This document shows, in pieces, positions 31,656 to 40,067 of a stretch of 64,000 nt of DNA. The DNA comes from Citrobacter telavivensis (GTDB taxonomy: Bacteria; Pseudomonadota; Gammaproteobacteria; Enterobacterales; Enterobacteriaceae), in assembly GCA_009363175.1 (NCBI GenBank), contig CP045205.1, positions 2,108,001 to 2,172,000 of the forward strand. Reading direction: 5' to 3'. A program made the translations under genes and the position numbers. How positions within the stretch are numbered: position 1 is the first letter of the stretch; each line of letters starts with the position of its first letter. Under the pieces are notes generated by a model. That model was not told where the DNA came from. It searched no databases and saw only the letters and a list, made by a program, of their open reading frames with translations.

Positions 31656-32580
31656 GTTGCAGCAGACTGCAAAAACCGAGCTTAACGCCACCCTGACGCA
31701 GGGTCTTGACGACCTGAGCCGCTTTCAGGTGGTCACGTTCACGAAGTATATCCGCAAGGTGCTGCCCCTCGATGGGTTCGTCTTCTGGGTGAAAGCTTCT
31801 GTTCTGTCGGACGACCCCAGCAGCGAGCCGGATACGGTTGAAGTTAAAGGCTATTTGCACCTGACGACCGAAACCATCCAGGACGATGAGCAGCTCTATG
31901 ACCGGAACGTCGTGACGTTTACCGCTCAGGCGGATATCGACCCGTTCAACGACATCGGTTCTGATGTCCTGTACATCGGCGAGTTCTTCGGTATCCAGTT
32001 TTCTTTCTCCCGGCGCACCGGGCTGAACGAACCGGCCAACCTCTACCACTACACAGGGGAGGCAATATTCCCCTACATGCGGTCGCAGATCATCAACTCT
32101 GCTGACGATATCGATCTGTCTGATGTGGTGGTTTCGAGCTCATTGCCGGTATGGCTGACTTTGAGCCAGTACATGCCGATGTTTCCGGCCATGCTGTCGA
32201 CGCAGAACCTTTCACCGCCGTATGCGACGGTGAAGTGCAGCAACACTGCGCCGATTGCCGGGAGCTTTTACCTCGATGAGCAGCAGAACCAGTATCAGCT
32301 GGTTTCCGAGGATGTGACGATCTCCATCACTGGCCTGCGTAATGCCGGAGTTGAAGATTTTCTGAGGTACGTGCAGCAGTACACGCTCGGCGATGACGCG
32401 GAAATGGGCGTGATGAATATCCCTGTCGTTCAGGACGAGCGCGTCACGCAGAACGAGCTGAACATCATAGCCATGAGAAAAACCATCAAGTTCAAAGTCA
32501 ACTATTACCAGCAGCGCATGCGGAACGTCGCGCGCAAGCTGATCACGTCAGCGATTCCGTCCATTTACCCGGAGAAATAA
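31639..32580 (+). CDS. Tail-terminator-region protein (LIC_12616-like)
   Basis: 313 residues. Two parts: an N-terminal beta/alpha domain (VVTFTKYIRKVLPLDGFVFW) and a C-terminal AMRKTIKFKVNYYQQRMRNV. In phages with a DUF3383 sheath a protein of this size and place precedes the sheath and is labelled LIC_12616 family. Likely a neck or tail terminator protein. Confidence 0.55.
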   Translation: MPSLSELQQTAKTELNATLTQGLDDLSRFQVVTFTKYIRKVLPLDGFVFWVKASVLSDDPSSEPDTVEVKGYLHLTTETIQDDEQLYDRNVVTFTAQADIDPFNDIGSDVLYIGEFFGIQFSFSRRTGLNEPANLYHYTGEAIFPYMRSQIINSADDIDLSDVVVSSSLPVWLTLSQYMPMFPAMLSTQNLSPPYATVKCSNTAPIAGSFYLDEQQNQYQLVSEDVTISITGLRNAGVEDFLRYVQQYTLGDDAEMGVMNIPVVQDERVTQNELNIIAMRKTIKFKVNYYQQRMRNVARKLITSAIPSIYPEK

Positions 32581-32584
32581 ATAA

Positions 32585-33979
32585 ATGGCAATTGTTAACA
32601 TTAACGTCTCGGTGACCAATCCACCGAAGCCCTCTCAGCTGCTCAAATCCGGCGCGATGATCTCCATGGGCGGAACAACCCTGGCTGCAGGTGAGTACCA
32701 GCTCCTGACGACGAAAGACGATCTGAAGGATATCACCTCACCGGCTAAAACTATTTCAACTATCACCTGGGCAACCGGCGTGGTCACGGTGACCCTCTCG
32801 GCAGCGCATGGCTGGAACGTTGGCAACACTATCCCGCTGGTTGTCTCTGGCGTTACTCCAGCAGCTTATAACCGCGCCGTAACCGCCACTGTGACCACTT
32901 CTACCGCCTTCACTTATCCGTTGGCTACAGACCCAGGAACGGCAACAGTTATGGGTACGGTGAAAACCGTAGCGGCAAACGAAATCATCGAGATGAACAC
33001 CACGTTCTGGGCTCAGGGAACTACCCGCGCGGTCTACGTGCTGGAGCTGGGCGACGTGTCTGTCGCTGCTGCTGTGGCTGCACTGGCTGACTTCATCGAT
33101 GAGGATATTTCGCTGGGCAACACCTACCAGAAATTCTTCTCATACCTGGTGCCGCGAGAGTGGGACTCCGAGGCAACATTCAAAACCCTGACAGGTCAGT
33201 ACACCAGCCCGGCGTCTCTGGTTTACTTCTTCGTGACCACGACGATAGCAACTTATGAATCATGGGTTGCGACGGCAAATAAGTCTGTCCTGGCAGGCGT
33301 GGAAGCGCCGGGAATTCCTGCTACAGAATTTTCCATGGCGTTCCCGTTCCAGTCATCGCTGGCTAATGATCCTGGGTCGTCGAATATGGTTCCTCCGATG
33401 GCTTATCGCTTCGGCTACGGTGTAACTGAATATCCGATCGAAGGTAACGGCACGCTGCTGAAGCAGTTGCAGGACAACAGCATCAACTATATCGGCACCG
33501 CCGCAGAGGGTGGCCTGAGCAATAAGATGTTGGTGGCAGGCCACATGCTGGACGGTAACCCGTTCAACTACTGGTACTCAGTGGCCTGGGTTGCTATCAA
33601 CCTCGAGCTAGATTTGGCTAATGAAATCATCAACGGCTCGAATACCAACATTAACCCGCTTTACTACGAGCAGAACGGCATTGACCGCCTTCAGCGCCGC
33701 GCACTTAAAACAATGCGGAATGGCATCAGTTACGGCCTGATTCTCGGTCGCGTGATTGGCACCGAACTGACACAGAAGGATTTCAATACCGAGTACGAGA
33801 AAGGCACGTATGCCGGGAACGCGGTGATTAACGCCGTTCCGTTCAGTAACTACAACAGCCTGAATCCGTCCGATTACGCTGCTGGAAAATACGCTGGCCT
33901 GAGTACCGTAATGACGCCGCGCCGCGGCTTCGAATCCATCACGTTTAACGTCAACGTAACCAACTTTGTAGGGGCATAA
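32585..33979 (+). CDS. Tail sheath protein (DUF3383-type)
   Basis: 464 residues. N-terminal IVNINVSVTNPPKPSQLLKS, the central FVTTTIATYESWVATANK and PPMAYRFGYGVTEYPIEGNG, and the C-terminal NAVPFSNYNSLNPSDYAAGK are typical of DUF3383 sheaths. Forms the contractile sheath, so the phage is a myovirus. Residues about 57-127 are an inserted beta module also seen in the cement and baseplate J proteins. Confidence 0.88.
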   Translation: MAIVNINVSVTNPPKPSQLLKSGAMISMGGTTLAAGEYQLLTTKDDLKDITSPAKTISTITWATGVVTVTLSAAHGWNVGNTIPLVVSGVTPAAYNRAVTATVTTSTAFTYPLATDPGTATVMGTVKTVAANEIIEMNTTFWAQGTTRAVYVLELGDVSVAAAVAALADFIDEDISLGNTYQKFFSYLVPREWDSEATFKTLTGQYTSPASLVYFFVTTTIATYESWVATANKSVLAGVEAPGIPATEFSMAFPFQSSLANDPGSSNMVPPMAYRFGYGVTEYPIEGNGTLLKQLQDNSINYIGTAAEGGLSNKMLVAGHMLDGNPFNYWYSVAWVAINLELDLANEIINGSNTNINPLYYEQNGIDRLQRRALKTMRNGISYGLILGRVIGTELTQKDFNTEYEKGTYAGNAVINAVPFSNYNSLNPSDYAAGKYAGLSTVMTPRRGFESITFNVNVTNFVGA

Positions 33980-33980
33980 A

Positions 33981-34418
33981 ATGGCAAACCCATTAGTACC
34001 ACAGGGATTCCTCAACCGCGTCCGTGGAGCGGTTTCCATCACTGATGTTCCGGCTCTGAATGTCACCGCATCTTATCTTGGTAAAGACGGGATCAGCATA
34101 CGCCCGGACGGTCCTGCAACGGACATTCTGCCGACCATGACCGGCACTGTTGGCAGTCAGGTACCGTATCAGCAGGTTACCTTAACCGTCCACATGCTGC
34201 GCACTCAGGGTCTTGCCGCAAGCTATCAACAGCGCTTTACGACGGACACAGCGCTTGGCGAGGTGGTCGTTACCCCGGACGCAACCACATTTGGCAACTT
34301 CACCCTGCTTAACTGCTATCTGGTCAACTTTAACGAAATGCCATTTAACGGCATGGATGCCGGGTACGTGGTAACCATCAGCGGCTACCTCATCACTAAC
34401 GACAACATGTGGATCTGA
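33981..34418 (+). CDS. Tail tube protein
   Basis: 145 residues directly after the sheath. Beta-rich (VPYQQVTLTVHMLRTQGLAA; GNFTLLNCYLVNFNEMPFNG), matching the size and composition of inner tube proteins. Its last 10 bases overlap the longest reading of the next frame. Confidence 0.75.
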   Translation: MANPLVPQGFLNRVRGAVSITDVPALNVTASYLGKDGISIRPDGPATDILPTMTGTVGSQVPYQQVTLTVHMLRTQGLAASYQQRFTTDTALGEVVVTPDATTFGNFTLLNCYLVNFNEMPFNGMDAGYVVTISGYLITNDNMWI

Positions 34419-34996
34419 CCGTGAAAATTGATAAAAAACTTAATCTGGTCTGTTCGATCAGCCGTGATGACGGCTCTCTCATTTACGTTCACACCTCACC
34501 TTTCCCCTATGAGGTGGTGGAAGAGCATTGCCTGATGCTCGGTAGTCTGTTTACCAGCTTCATCGCTCAGGTTGGTGGGCTTGGTGCGGCCCGGGTAGCT
34601 GCAATGATGCTCCGGAAGAAAATTAAAAAGGAACAGGAGGTAACCGGGGAGGGTAGCCCAAACATTGTTGATGAAATCCAGCGTCAGACAACGGTCATTT
34701 TTAATGACAACGGTCAGTGGAAATCTGTGCCGTTAGATTCTGCGATGAAACAGGGCATTATTTCTGCTGACGAGTTTCGTGAGGTGGAAGGCGAAATCGT
34801 TTTTTTTATGGTTTCCTCTGCCATTCAGAAACCGGAACTCATCAAACCGACGGTGGGGAGCGTGATCGGTATGTTCGGTGGTCAGTTAACGTTATCGACC
34901 GCTACGGAGTGGCGAGGTTCTTTACTGACGTCGAAAACGGATACCGATACCCCGAACCAGACTGCCCCGCAGGAAACGTCGTTTATACCCTCCTAG
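34409..34996 (+). CDS. Tail assembly chaperone (gpG-like)
   Basis: 195 residues if the ATG at 34409 is used; a GTG at 34421 is an alternative. It lies between tube and tape measure, the constant place of the chaperone pair. Codons 131-133 lie in an eight-T run (34800-34807) that forms a T-TTT-TTT slippery heptamer, and the -1 frame is open across it. Confidence 0.65.
   Translation: MDLTVKIDKKLNLVCSISRDDGSLIYVHTSPFPYEVVEEHCLMLGSLFTSFIAQVGGLGAARVAAMMLRKKIKKEQEVTGEGSPNIVDEIQRQTTVIFNDNGQWKSVPLDSAMKQGIISADEFREVEGEIVFFMVSSAIQKPELIKPTVGSVIGMFGGQLTLSTATEWRGSLLTSKTDTDTPNQTAPQETSFIPS
34800..34807 (+). other. Candidate programmed -1 frameshift site
   Basis: Eight T: zero frame GTT TTT TTT ATG. A -1 slip continues in the frame open from 34783 to 35130, just upstream of the tape measure, as in lambda G/GT. 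Confidence 0.4.
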
Positions 34997-35130
34997 ACTG
35001 GGCCTCTAACGAGGGGTTCAGGGACGTTGTAAGGGAAATAGCTGGCGAAGAATACGCCAGCCCATCCCAGTTCAGGCAGCGCTTTATTATCTCTGCGTTA
35101 AAAGAAAGAGGCTATTTCAATGGCAGCTAA
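34807..35130 (+). CDS. -1 frame extension of the chaperone (gpGT-like), or separate small gene
   Basis: 108 codons: after the slip the frame reads on through RDRYVRWSVNVIDRYGVARF, NVVYTLLDWASNEGFRDV and FRQRFIISALKERGYFNGS, ending 11 bp inside the tape measure gene. Only a GTG (34909) without a good ribosome site could start it independently, which favours frameshifting. In related phages a short separate tail ORF is annotated here. Confidence 0.5.
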   Translation, partial: YGFLCHSETGTHQTDGGERDRYVRWSVNVIDRYGVARFFTDVENGYRYPEPDCPAGNVVYTLLDWASNEGFRDVVREIAGEEYASPSQFRQRFIISALKERGYFNGS

Positions 35131-37003
35131 ATCCATTATTGAAGTTGACGTGAATGATGAGAAATTCCTGTCATTTATGGATAAATTCAATGAGTACCAG
35201 GCTGCTCTTGAAGATCTTCCCGAAGCATGGCGGGCATCTGCGCAGGGTATTGGCGACACCGCCCGCGAAACGTCAAAAGCATCCTCAGAAGCAGAGGGGA
35301 TGACAAAGGCTTTTTTGGATGGCGTTGATGCTTTGAATATGATGGTGAATAACCTCGATCGCATCAACACCAGCCTTGACGATGCCAATAAGCGTCAGAG
35401 TGACCTGAATAAGAAAACTGCTGGCTCTTCCAGCATATTTGGCAAACTTAAAAAGGACTCAAAAGAGTTCGCCGGCCATATCAAAGACGCCACAGTCAGC
35501 CTGCTGTCATGGGGCGGTATTGTAGGGCTGTTTACTGGTGTTCTCGGCGCTGGTGGGTTGTTCGGACTGAACCGCCTGGCATCCACCGCGAGCGCCCAGC
35601 GATTCACCTCTATGGGGTTGAATACCTCGATTGGTGCCCTGGATTCAACGGCCATTAACTACCAGCGTGCAGTGGCCAACCCAACAGCGACACTGGGCGC
35701 CATTCGTGACACTCAGGCCGATTTATCCCAGCGCTGGAAATTCCAGGCTATGGGGATCAATAACCCTGACCGTTCACCGGACCAGTTGCTGCCGGAGATG
35801 ATTCGTGCCGCCAGGAGTATTTTCACGCAAACAGGTGGCACGTTGCAGGGGGCTAACGCCTACGGGTTGACCAGCTTCTTCAGCATTGACGACCTCAATC
35901 GCTTTAAAAATATGAGCGATGCCGAGATCGACGCTATGGAGAAACGTGCGAAGCGTGACGCTCAGTTGCTGCAGATCACTGATGAGCAGGCCCGGCAATG
36001 GCAGGACTTCAATGTTCAACTCGACTACAGCAGTCAGAGCATCAAAAACACGTTCATCCGTGGACTTGGCCCGCTTACCCCTGGACTGACAAAACTCTCT
36101 GATGCGCTGTCTGGTGCTATCGATACTGTTCTTCAATCTCCAGAACTTGGGAAATGGATAGACGGGCTCGCTGGTGGTATTCAGCGATTTGGTGATTACC
36201 TGGCCTCTCCCGACTTTAAAAATGATGTCGAAAACTTCATGGTAAAAGTCGAGAAGCTTGGAAAAGTAATTGGGAAGGTTGTTGACTGGATTATTGGTAA
36301 AACTAACCTGTCAGTCGATGACATTAAATCAGGCTCATCAATCCTAAGTGATAAACCAGTTGTCGACCCAAAAACTGGACAGAGTTACATTCCAGGGAGT
36401 GAAAGTGACCCAAATGTTTCAGCTGGTTTGAAATGGTTGAAAAGAGCTTCAGGCGTGACACCAACAGCCTACGATTCGTATTTTGAAGAAGCCGCGAAAA
36501 AATTCGACCTCGACCCAAAACTCCTTAAATCAGTTGCGGCTGCGGAATCATCCTGGGATCAGAATGCTGTGAGCAAAGCTGGTGCTCAGGGTCTGATGCA
36601 AGTAATGCCCATGAATTTTCAACCAGGTGAAAATCCTTTTGATCCACGAGACAACATAATGGCCGGAGCACGGGTTATGTCGTGGGCAAAACAGCAATCT
36701 GGAGGCGATTTTGATGAGATGTTGCGCTGGTATAATGGGGGTAAGAACCGCGGTAGTCAGGAGAATATTAACTATCCTGGGCGTGTGAAAGAGCAATACG
36801 CGGCTATTTACGGCACACAGCCAAATCCAGCCAACACCCCCAGCCAGGAAACTTCAGAAATTGCTCGTAACACTGCTAAAACCAATCAGCTTCTCCAGCA
36901 GGCTATCGACAGCAACAGAAACTCTGGTGGCGCCGGACTTGTTGTTTATAACAATACTGGTGGAAATGCAGTCGTAACAAGCGCTCAACTCGGAGCACGA
37001 TAA
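35120..37003 (+). CDS. Tape measure protein with lytic transglycosylase domain
   Basis: 627 residues, the longest gene of the phage. N-terminal coiled coil (EVDVNDEKFLSFMDKFNEYQ), a hydrophobic segment (LLSWGGIVGLFTGVLGAGGL), and residues about 447-575 an SLT domain: FDLDPKLLKSVAAAESSWDQ with catalytic Glu476, then AGAQGLMQVMP and LRWYNGG. It sets tail length, and the SLT part probably opens peptidoglycan during entry. Confidence 0.9.
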   Translation: MAAKSIIEVDVNDEKFLSFMDKFNEYQAALEDLPEAWRASAQGIGDTARETSKASSEAEGMTKAFLDGVDALNMMVNNLDRINTSLDDANKRQSDLNKKTAGSSSIFGKLKKDSKEFAGHIKDATVSLLSWGGIVGLFTGVLGAGGLFGLNRLASTASAQRFTSMGLNTSIGALDSTAINYQRAVANPTATLGAIRDTQADLSQRWKFQAMGINNPDRSPDQLLPEMIRAARSIFTQTGGTLQGANAYGLTSFFSIDDLNRFKNMSDAEIDAMEKRAKRDAQLLQITDEQARQWQDFNVQLDYSSQSIKNTFIRGLGPLTPGLTKLSDALSGAIDTVLQSPELGKWIDGLAGGIQRFGDYLASPDFKNDVENFMVKVEKLGKVIGKVVDWIIGKTNLSVDDIKSGSSILSDKPVVDPKTGQSYIPGSESDPNVSAGLKWLKRASGVTPTAYDSYFEEAAKKFDLDPKLLKSVAAAESSWDQNAVSKAGAQGLMQVMPMNFQPGENPFDPRDNIMAGARVMSWAKQQSGGDFDEMLRWYNGGKNRGSQENINYPGRVKEQYAAIYGTQPNPANTPSQETSEIARNTAKTNQLLQQAIDSNRNSGGAGLVVYNNTGGNAVVTSAQLGAR

Positions 37004-37005
37004 TA

Positions 37006-37731
37006 ATGGGGTTCACTCGTGAGATGTACAAGCTGGGGTTTGAAATATCCCCGGTTATCCTGTGCGATGGCATCGCGCAGGCAATCCCAGGTGGTATGCT
37101 ACCGATTGTTGCCCTGACCCAAAGTGCCAGTTTTGTTACTGGTCTTTTAGGGGGCGCAATAAATCTTACAGACCTGGATAAGTATTTCTGTCACTGGAAG
37201 CCAGTGCAGGGCGCGACGATAGTAGATTATGACATTGCCCGCTATCCTTTTGCTAACCAGGTTGTGGCCGCGAATGCCTTACTGGCACAACCGTTGCGTG
37301 TTGCTCTGGAAATGAAGGCCCCGGTTAACGAAAACACCGGGGTAATGACAAAGCTGGTAACAATAAGCGCACTCCAGTCTGTCTTACAGGCACACGCCAA
37401 CTTGGGCGGAACATTCATCGTTGCTACCCCATCAGTTATCTATAACCGCTGCATTTTGCGCACTGTAAAGGATGTCACCAGCGGAAATGATGCATTACCT
37501 CAGCTGACATGGATGTGGGATTTCGAGCAGCCCCTTATTACCACCACTGATGCTGATAGGGCTGTTACCAACTTCCTTAAGAGAATAGATGCCGGGGACC
37601 CCAATAAAACACCTTCATGGACAAACACAGCATCATCTCTTGGTAATACTGCCTTGGGTGGAGCGGTAGCAAGTAGTGCTGAGGGGGTAATTGGACTGAT
37701 CGGTAAACTCCAGGGGGCGTTCGGGATATGA
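37006..37731 (+). CDS. Baseplate/tail protein, unknown
   Basis: 241 residues, hydrophobic N-terminal half (CDGIAQAIPGGMLPIVALTQ) then beta-rich (VLQAHANLGGTFIVATPSVI). It follows the tape measure by 2 bp and overlaps the plug gene by 4 bp. Position indicates a baseplate or tail-tip role. Confidence 0.6.
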   Translation: MGFTREMYKLGFEISPVILCDGIAQAIPGGMLPIVALTQSASFVTGLLGGAINLTDLDKYFCHWKPVQGATIVDYDIARYPFANQVVAANALLAQPLRVALEMKAPVNENTGVMTKLVTISALQSVLQAHANLGGTFIVATPSVIYNRCILRTVKDVTSGNDALPQLTWMWDFEQPLITTTDADRAVTNFLKRIDAGDPNKTPSWTNTASSLGNTALGGAVASSAEGVIGLIGKLQGAFGI

Positions 37732-38003
37732 GTACCGTCAATTATCCATTTACTGGAAGAGAGCAGCGTAGCATGACGTTCTCACCAATTCTGGACGGGA
37801 ACGTCTATACCTGCCAGATGAGGTGGAACATCGCCGCACAGCGTTGGTATTTGTTGATCACTGATAGTTCTGACAACACGGTCATGAATACCGCCGTCGT
37901 AGGCTCAACATCTACTGGGGGGATAAACCTTTTAAGTGGAGTTTTCTCATCGACGACCATGATCTGGCGCGAAAAGAACGGACAGATTGAGGTAACGAGC
38001 TGA
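37728..38003 (+). CDS. Baseplate plug-like protein
   Basis: 91 residues: VNYPFTGREQRSMTFSPILD and the beta strands QMRWNIAAQRWYLLITDSSD resemble the phage baseplate plug family. Overlaps both neighbours. Confidence 0.65.
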   Translation: MSTVNYPFTGREQRSMTFSPILDGNVYTCQMRWNIAAQRWYLLITDSSDNTVMNTAVVGSTSTGGINLLSGVFSSTTMIWREKNGQIEVTS

Positions 38004-39025
38004 TGCGTTATTACGAAATAAATATTCTTGATAGCAAGAATAAAGTCATTCAGCACTACTCCAGTCATAAAAATGGAGCGTACAACCCTGGCGCCTTGAT
38101 GGTTGAATTTGACATTCTCAGGTTCGGAGAGTCTACCCCGCAGGGTGAAACTCACTTAACCATATGGGGGATTGGACCGAGAGACATGCAGCAGGCAAGG
38201 CAGAATCGCTATGGTAAAAAAATTCAGATCTTTGTTAGCATGTCAAAAGGGCTTCCACTGGCAGGCTCGGTGAATAAAAAGCTAGCTATAGAAGGCTATA
38301 TCTTTCAGGTGTTCGGCAACTGGCAGGGCACAGAGCTGAGGCTGGACTTCATCATTGTCACTGGTCCGGTTAACACCACGGCCCGCGGGCAAATGGTTCC
38401 TCTCCAGCTAACCATGCCGTGGTCTATGGGGCAGAAACTTTCCGTTGCACTGACACAATGCATAATGACTATGGGCGGCTTTACACCAAACATAAGCATC
38501 AGCGACAGGCTGACGCTGAATTACGATCGCCCCATGTTTTGCGGCTCCCTCGCTGAACTGGCAAAAAACCTGAGAGCGTTTTCGCTGTCCCGCATCAAAG
38601 ACCCAGGCTATACGGGCGTTGAAATTGCCGTGGTCAACGGCAACGAAATCCGTGTGTGGGATAACGACTACGCCAATCACCCCGATCAGGGCTCGAAGAC
38701 CAGCGCGACGGAAAGGAGCAAAAATCCCGTCCAGATAAATTTCAATGACCTGATCGGCCAGCCAACGTGGATCAGTTTTGGCGTTGTCAGCGTCATCTGC
38801 GTTATGCGCGCTGACCTACAGACTGGCGACCACATCCTGATGCCGGAGAAGGCCAGGCCGATGATTCAGGCATCTTCTTACTCCCAGTTTAGAGACGACT
38901 CTGCCTTTAACGGTGAATTCGTCGTTCAATCGGTGCGGTTGCTGGGTAACAGCAGGCAGCCAACAGCAGAAGCGTGGATCACCGTGATTGAGGCATATCC
39001 GGCGGAGGCGGTTAAGACAAAATGA
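38003..39025 (+). CDS. Baseplate hub protein
   Basis: 340 residues: MRYYEINILDSKNKVIQHYS, then a hub-like beta domain (MVEFDILRFGESTPQGETHL) and an IWGIGPRDM segment as in gpD/gp27-like hub proteins of this phage type. It should seat the spike encoded next. Overlap of 4 bp with the spike gene. Confidence 0.65.
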   Translation: MRYYEINILDSKNKVIQHYSSHKNGAYNPGALMVEFDILRFGESTPQGETHLTIWGIGPRDMQQARQNRYGKKIQIFVSMSKGLPLAGSVNKKLAIEGYIFQVFGNWQGTELRLDFIIVTGPVNTTARGQMVPLQLTMPWSMGQKLSVALTQCIMTMGGFTPNISISDRLTLNYDRPMFCGSLAELAKNLRAFSLSRIKDPGYTGVEIAVVNGNEIRVWDNDYANHPDQGSKTSATERSKNPVQINFNDLIGQPTWISFGVVSVICVMRADLQTGDHILMPEKARPMIQASSYSQFRDDSAFNGEFVVQSVRLLGNSRQPTAEAWITVIEAYPAEAVKTK

Positions 39026-39738
39026 GCGTTGACCAGAAGCTAAATTTCGGCCGGAACATGAACAGGTTCGCTGAGCAGAAATTCCAGGAGGCGTTCCAGG
39101 CTGCAGGGAAGATACTTCCTGCCAGCATTGTTGAGCAGAAAGGCAATATGGTCACCGTGGCCTTCGAGTTGCATGACACGCCATATGTTTTCCCGAATGT
39201 CACTATTCCGCTTTTTGGCCCACAGTACATCCGCTATCCGATGCAGCCAGGTGATAAGGGCATTGTTATTCCTGCCGACACCTATCTCGGCGGTGTCAGC
39301 GGGCAGGGAGGCGGCGTCGCTGACTTAACCCCTCCGGCAAACCTGAGCGCTCTGGTATACCTGCCGATCAGCAACACGGAGTGGGAGGCCGTCGACGGGA
39401 ACGTTGTCACTATCTATGGGCCCGAGGGCGTGACTATCAGGGACCAGGGCAGCAACACAACGTTTCTGTTAACGCCTGACAGCGTGACGATTGCGGCCGT
39501 TGATTTGTTTAAGGTCACAGTCGGTAGCACTGTCCTTACCCTTACGCAGGGTATGTGGAGCATCACGGGCCAGAGCGGGAAGCTGCAGGACTCAACCGCC
39601 AGCACCAGCCCAGAGATTATGCACACCGGCTGGGCCGCCCTGGTTTCATGGTTGAATAATCATCTGCATTCAAACGGTAATGGCGGTGCAAACACCGGCG
39701 TTCCGACCACTACTTTCAACGGGAATATCACGCAATGA
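39022..39738 (+). CDS. Baseplate spike (Gp138 N-terminal domain type)
   Basis: 238 residues. OB-fold N-terminal part (VEQKGNMVTVAFELHDTPYV, YPMQPGDKGIVIPADTYLGG) like Gp138, and a C-terminal beta-helix-like run ending in NHLHSNGNGGANTGVPT. The HLH-S-N end resembles metal-binding spike tips. Punctures the outer membrane. Confidence 0.78.
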   Translation: MSVDQKLNFGRNMNRFAEQKFQEAFQAAGKILPASIVEQKGNMVTVAFELHDTPYVFPNVTIPLFGPQYIRYPMQPGDKGIVIPADTYLGGVSGQGGGVADLTPPANLSALVYLPISNTEWEAVDGNVVTIYGPEGVTIRDQGSNTTFLLTPDSVTIAAVDLFKVTVGSTVLTLTQGMWSITGQSGKLQDSTASTSPEIMHTGWAALVSWLNNHLHSNGNGGANTGVPTTTFNGNITQ

Positions 39739-40067
39739 GAACCTACGGAAGAGATGCAAATGGCAAGTGGGTGCTGGTGGTTCCGGATGAAAATGGCTTC
39801 AACGACTCTATCTATCTGACGACGCTGATCCAGAATCTGAAGCTGGCGCCGCAGGAGTCACCATTTTTTGCAAATAATGGCATCCCGGCTCAGAGCTCGG
39901 TCATTCAGCAGGTGCTTCCTACCTACTACGTCGACAGGCTTCAACGGCAATTTAGTCAGTATTTCTCATCGCTGCAGATCGCCCTGGTGAGTGATGACCC
40001 GCCCGTATACAACATTTCGGCGATAACGAACGCCGGTTCTAAAATTATCACAACGGTGAACGTATGA
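39735..40067 (+). CDS. Baseplate wedge protein (gpW/gp25-like position)
   Basis: 110 residues: MRTYGRDANGKWVLVVPDEN, SIYLTTLIQNLKLAPQESPF, then the strand SSLQIALVSDDPPVYNISAI. This layout is that of small baseplate wedge proteins before gpJ. Overlaps both neighbours by 4 bp. Confidence 0.7.
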   Translation: MRTYGRDANGKWVLVVPDENGFNDSIYLTTLIQNLKLAPQESPFFANNGIPAQSSVIQQVLPTYYVDRLQRQFSQYFSSLQIALVSDDPPVYNISAITNAGSKIITTVNV

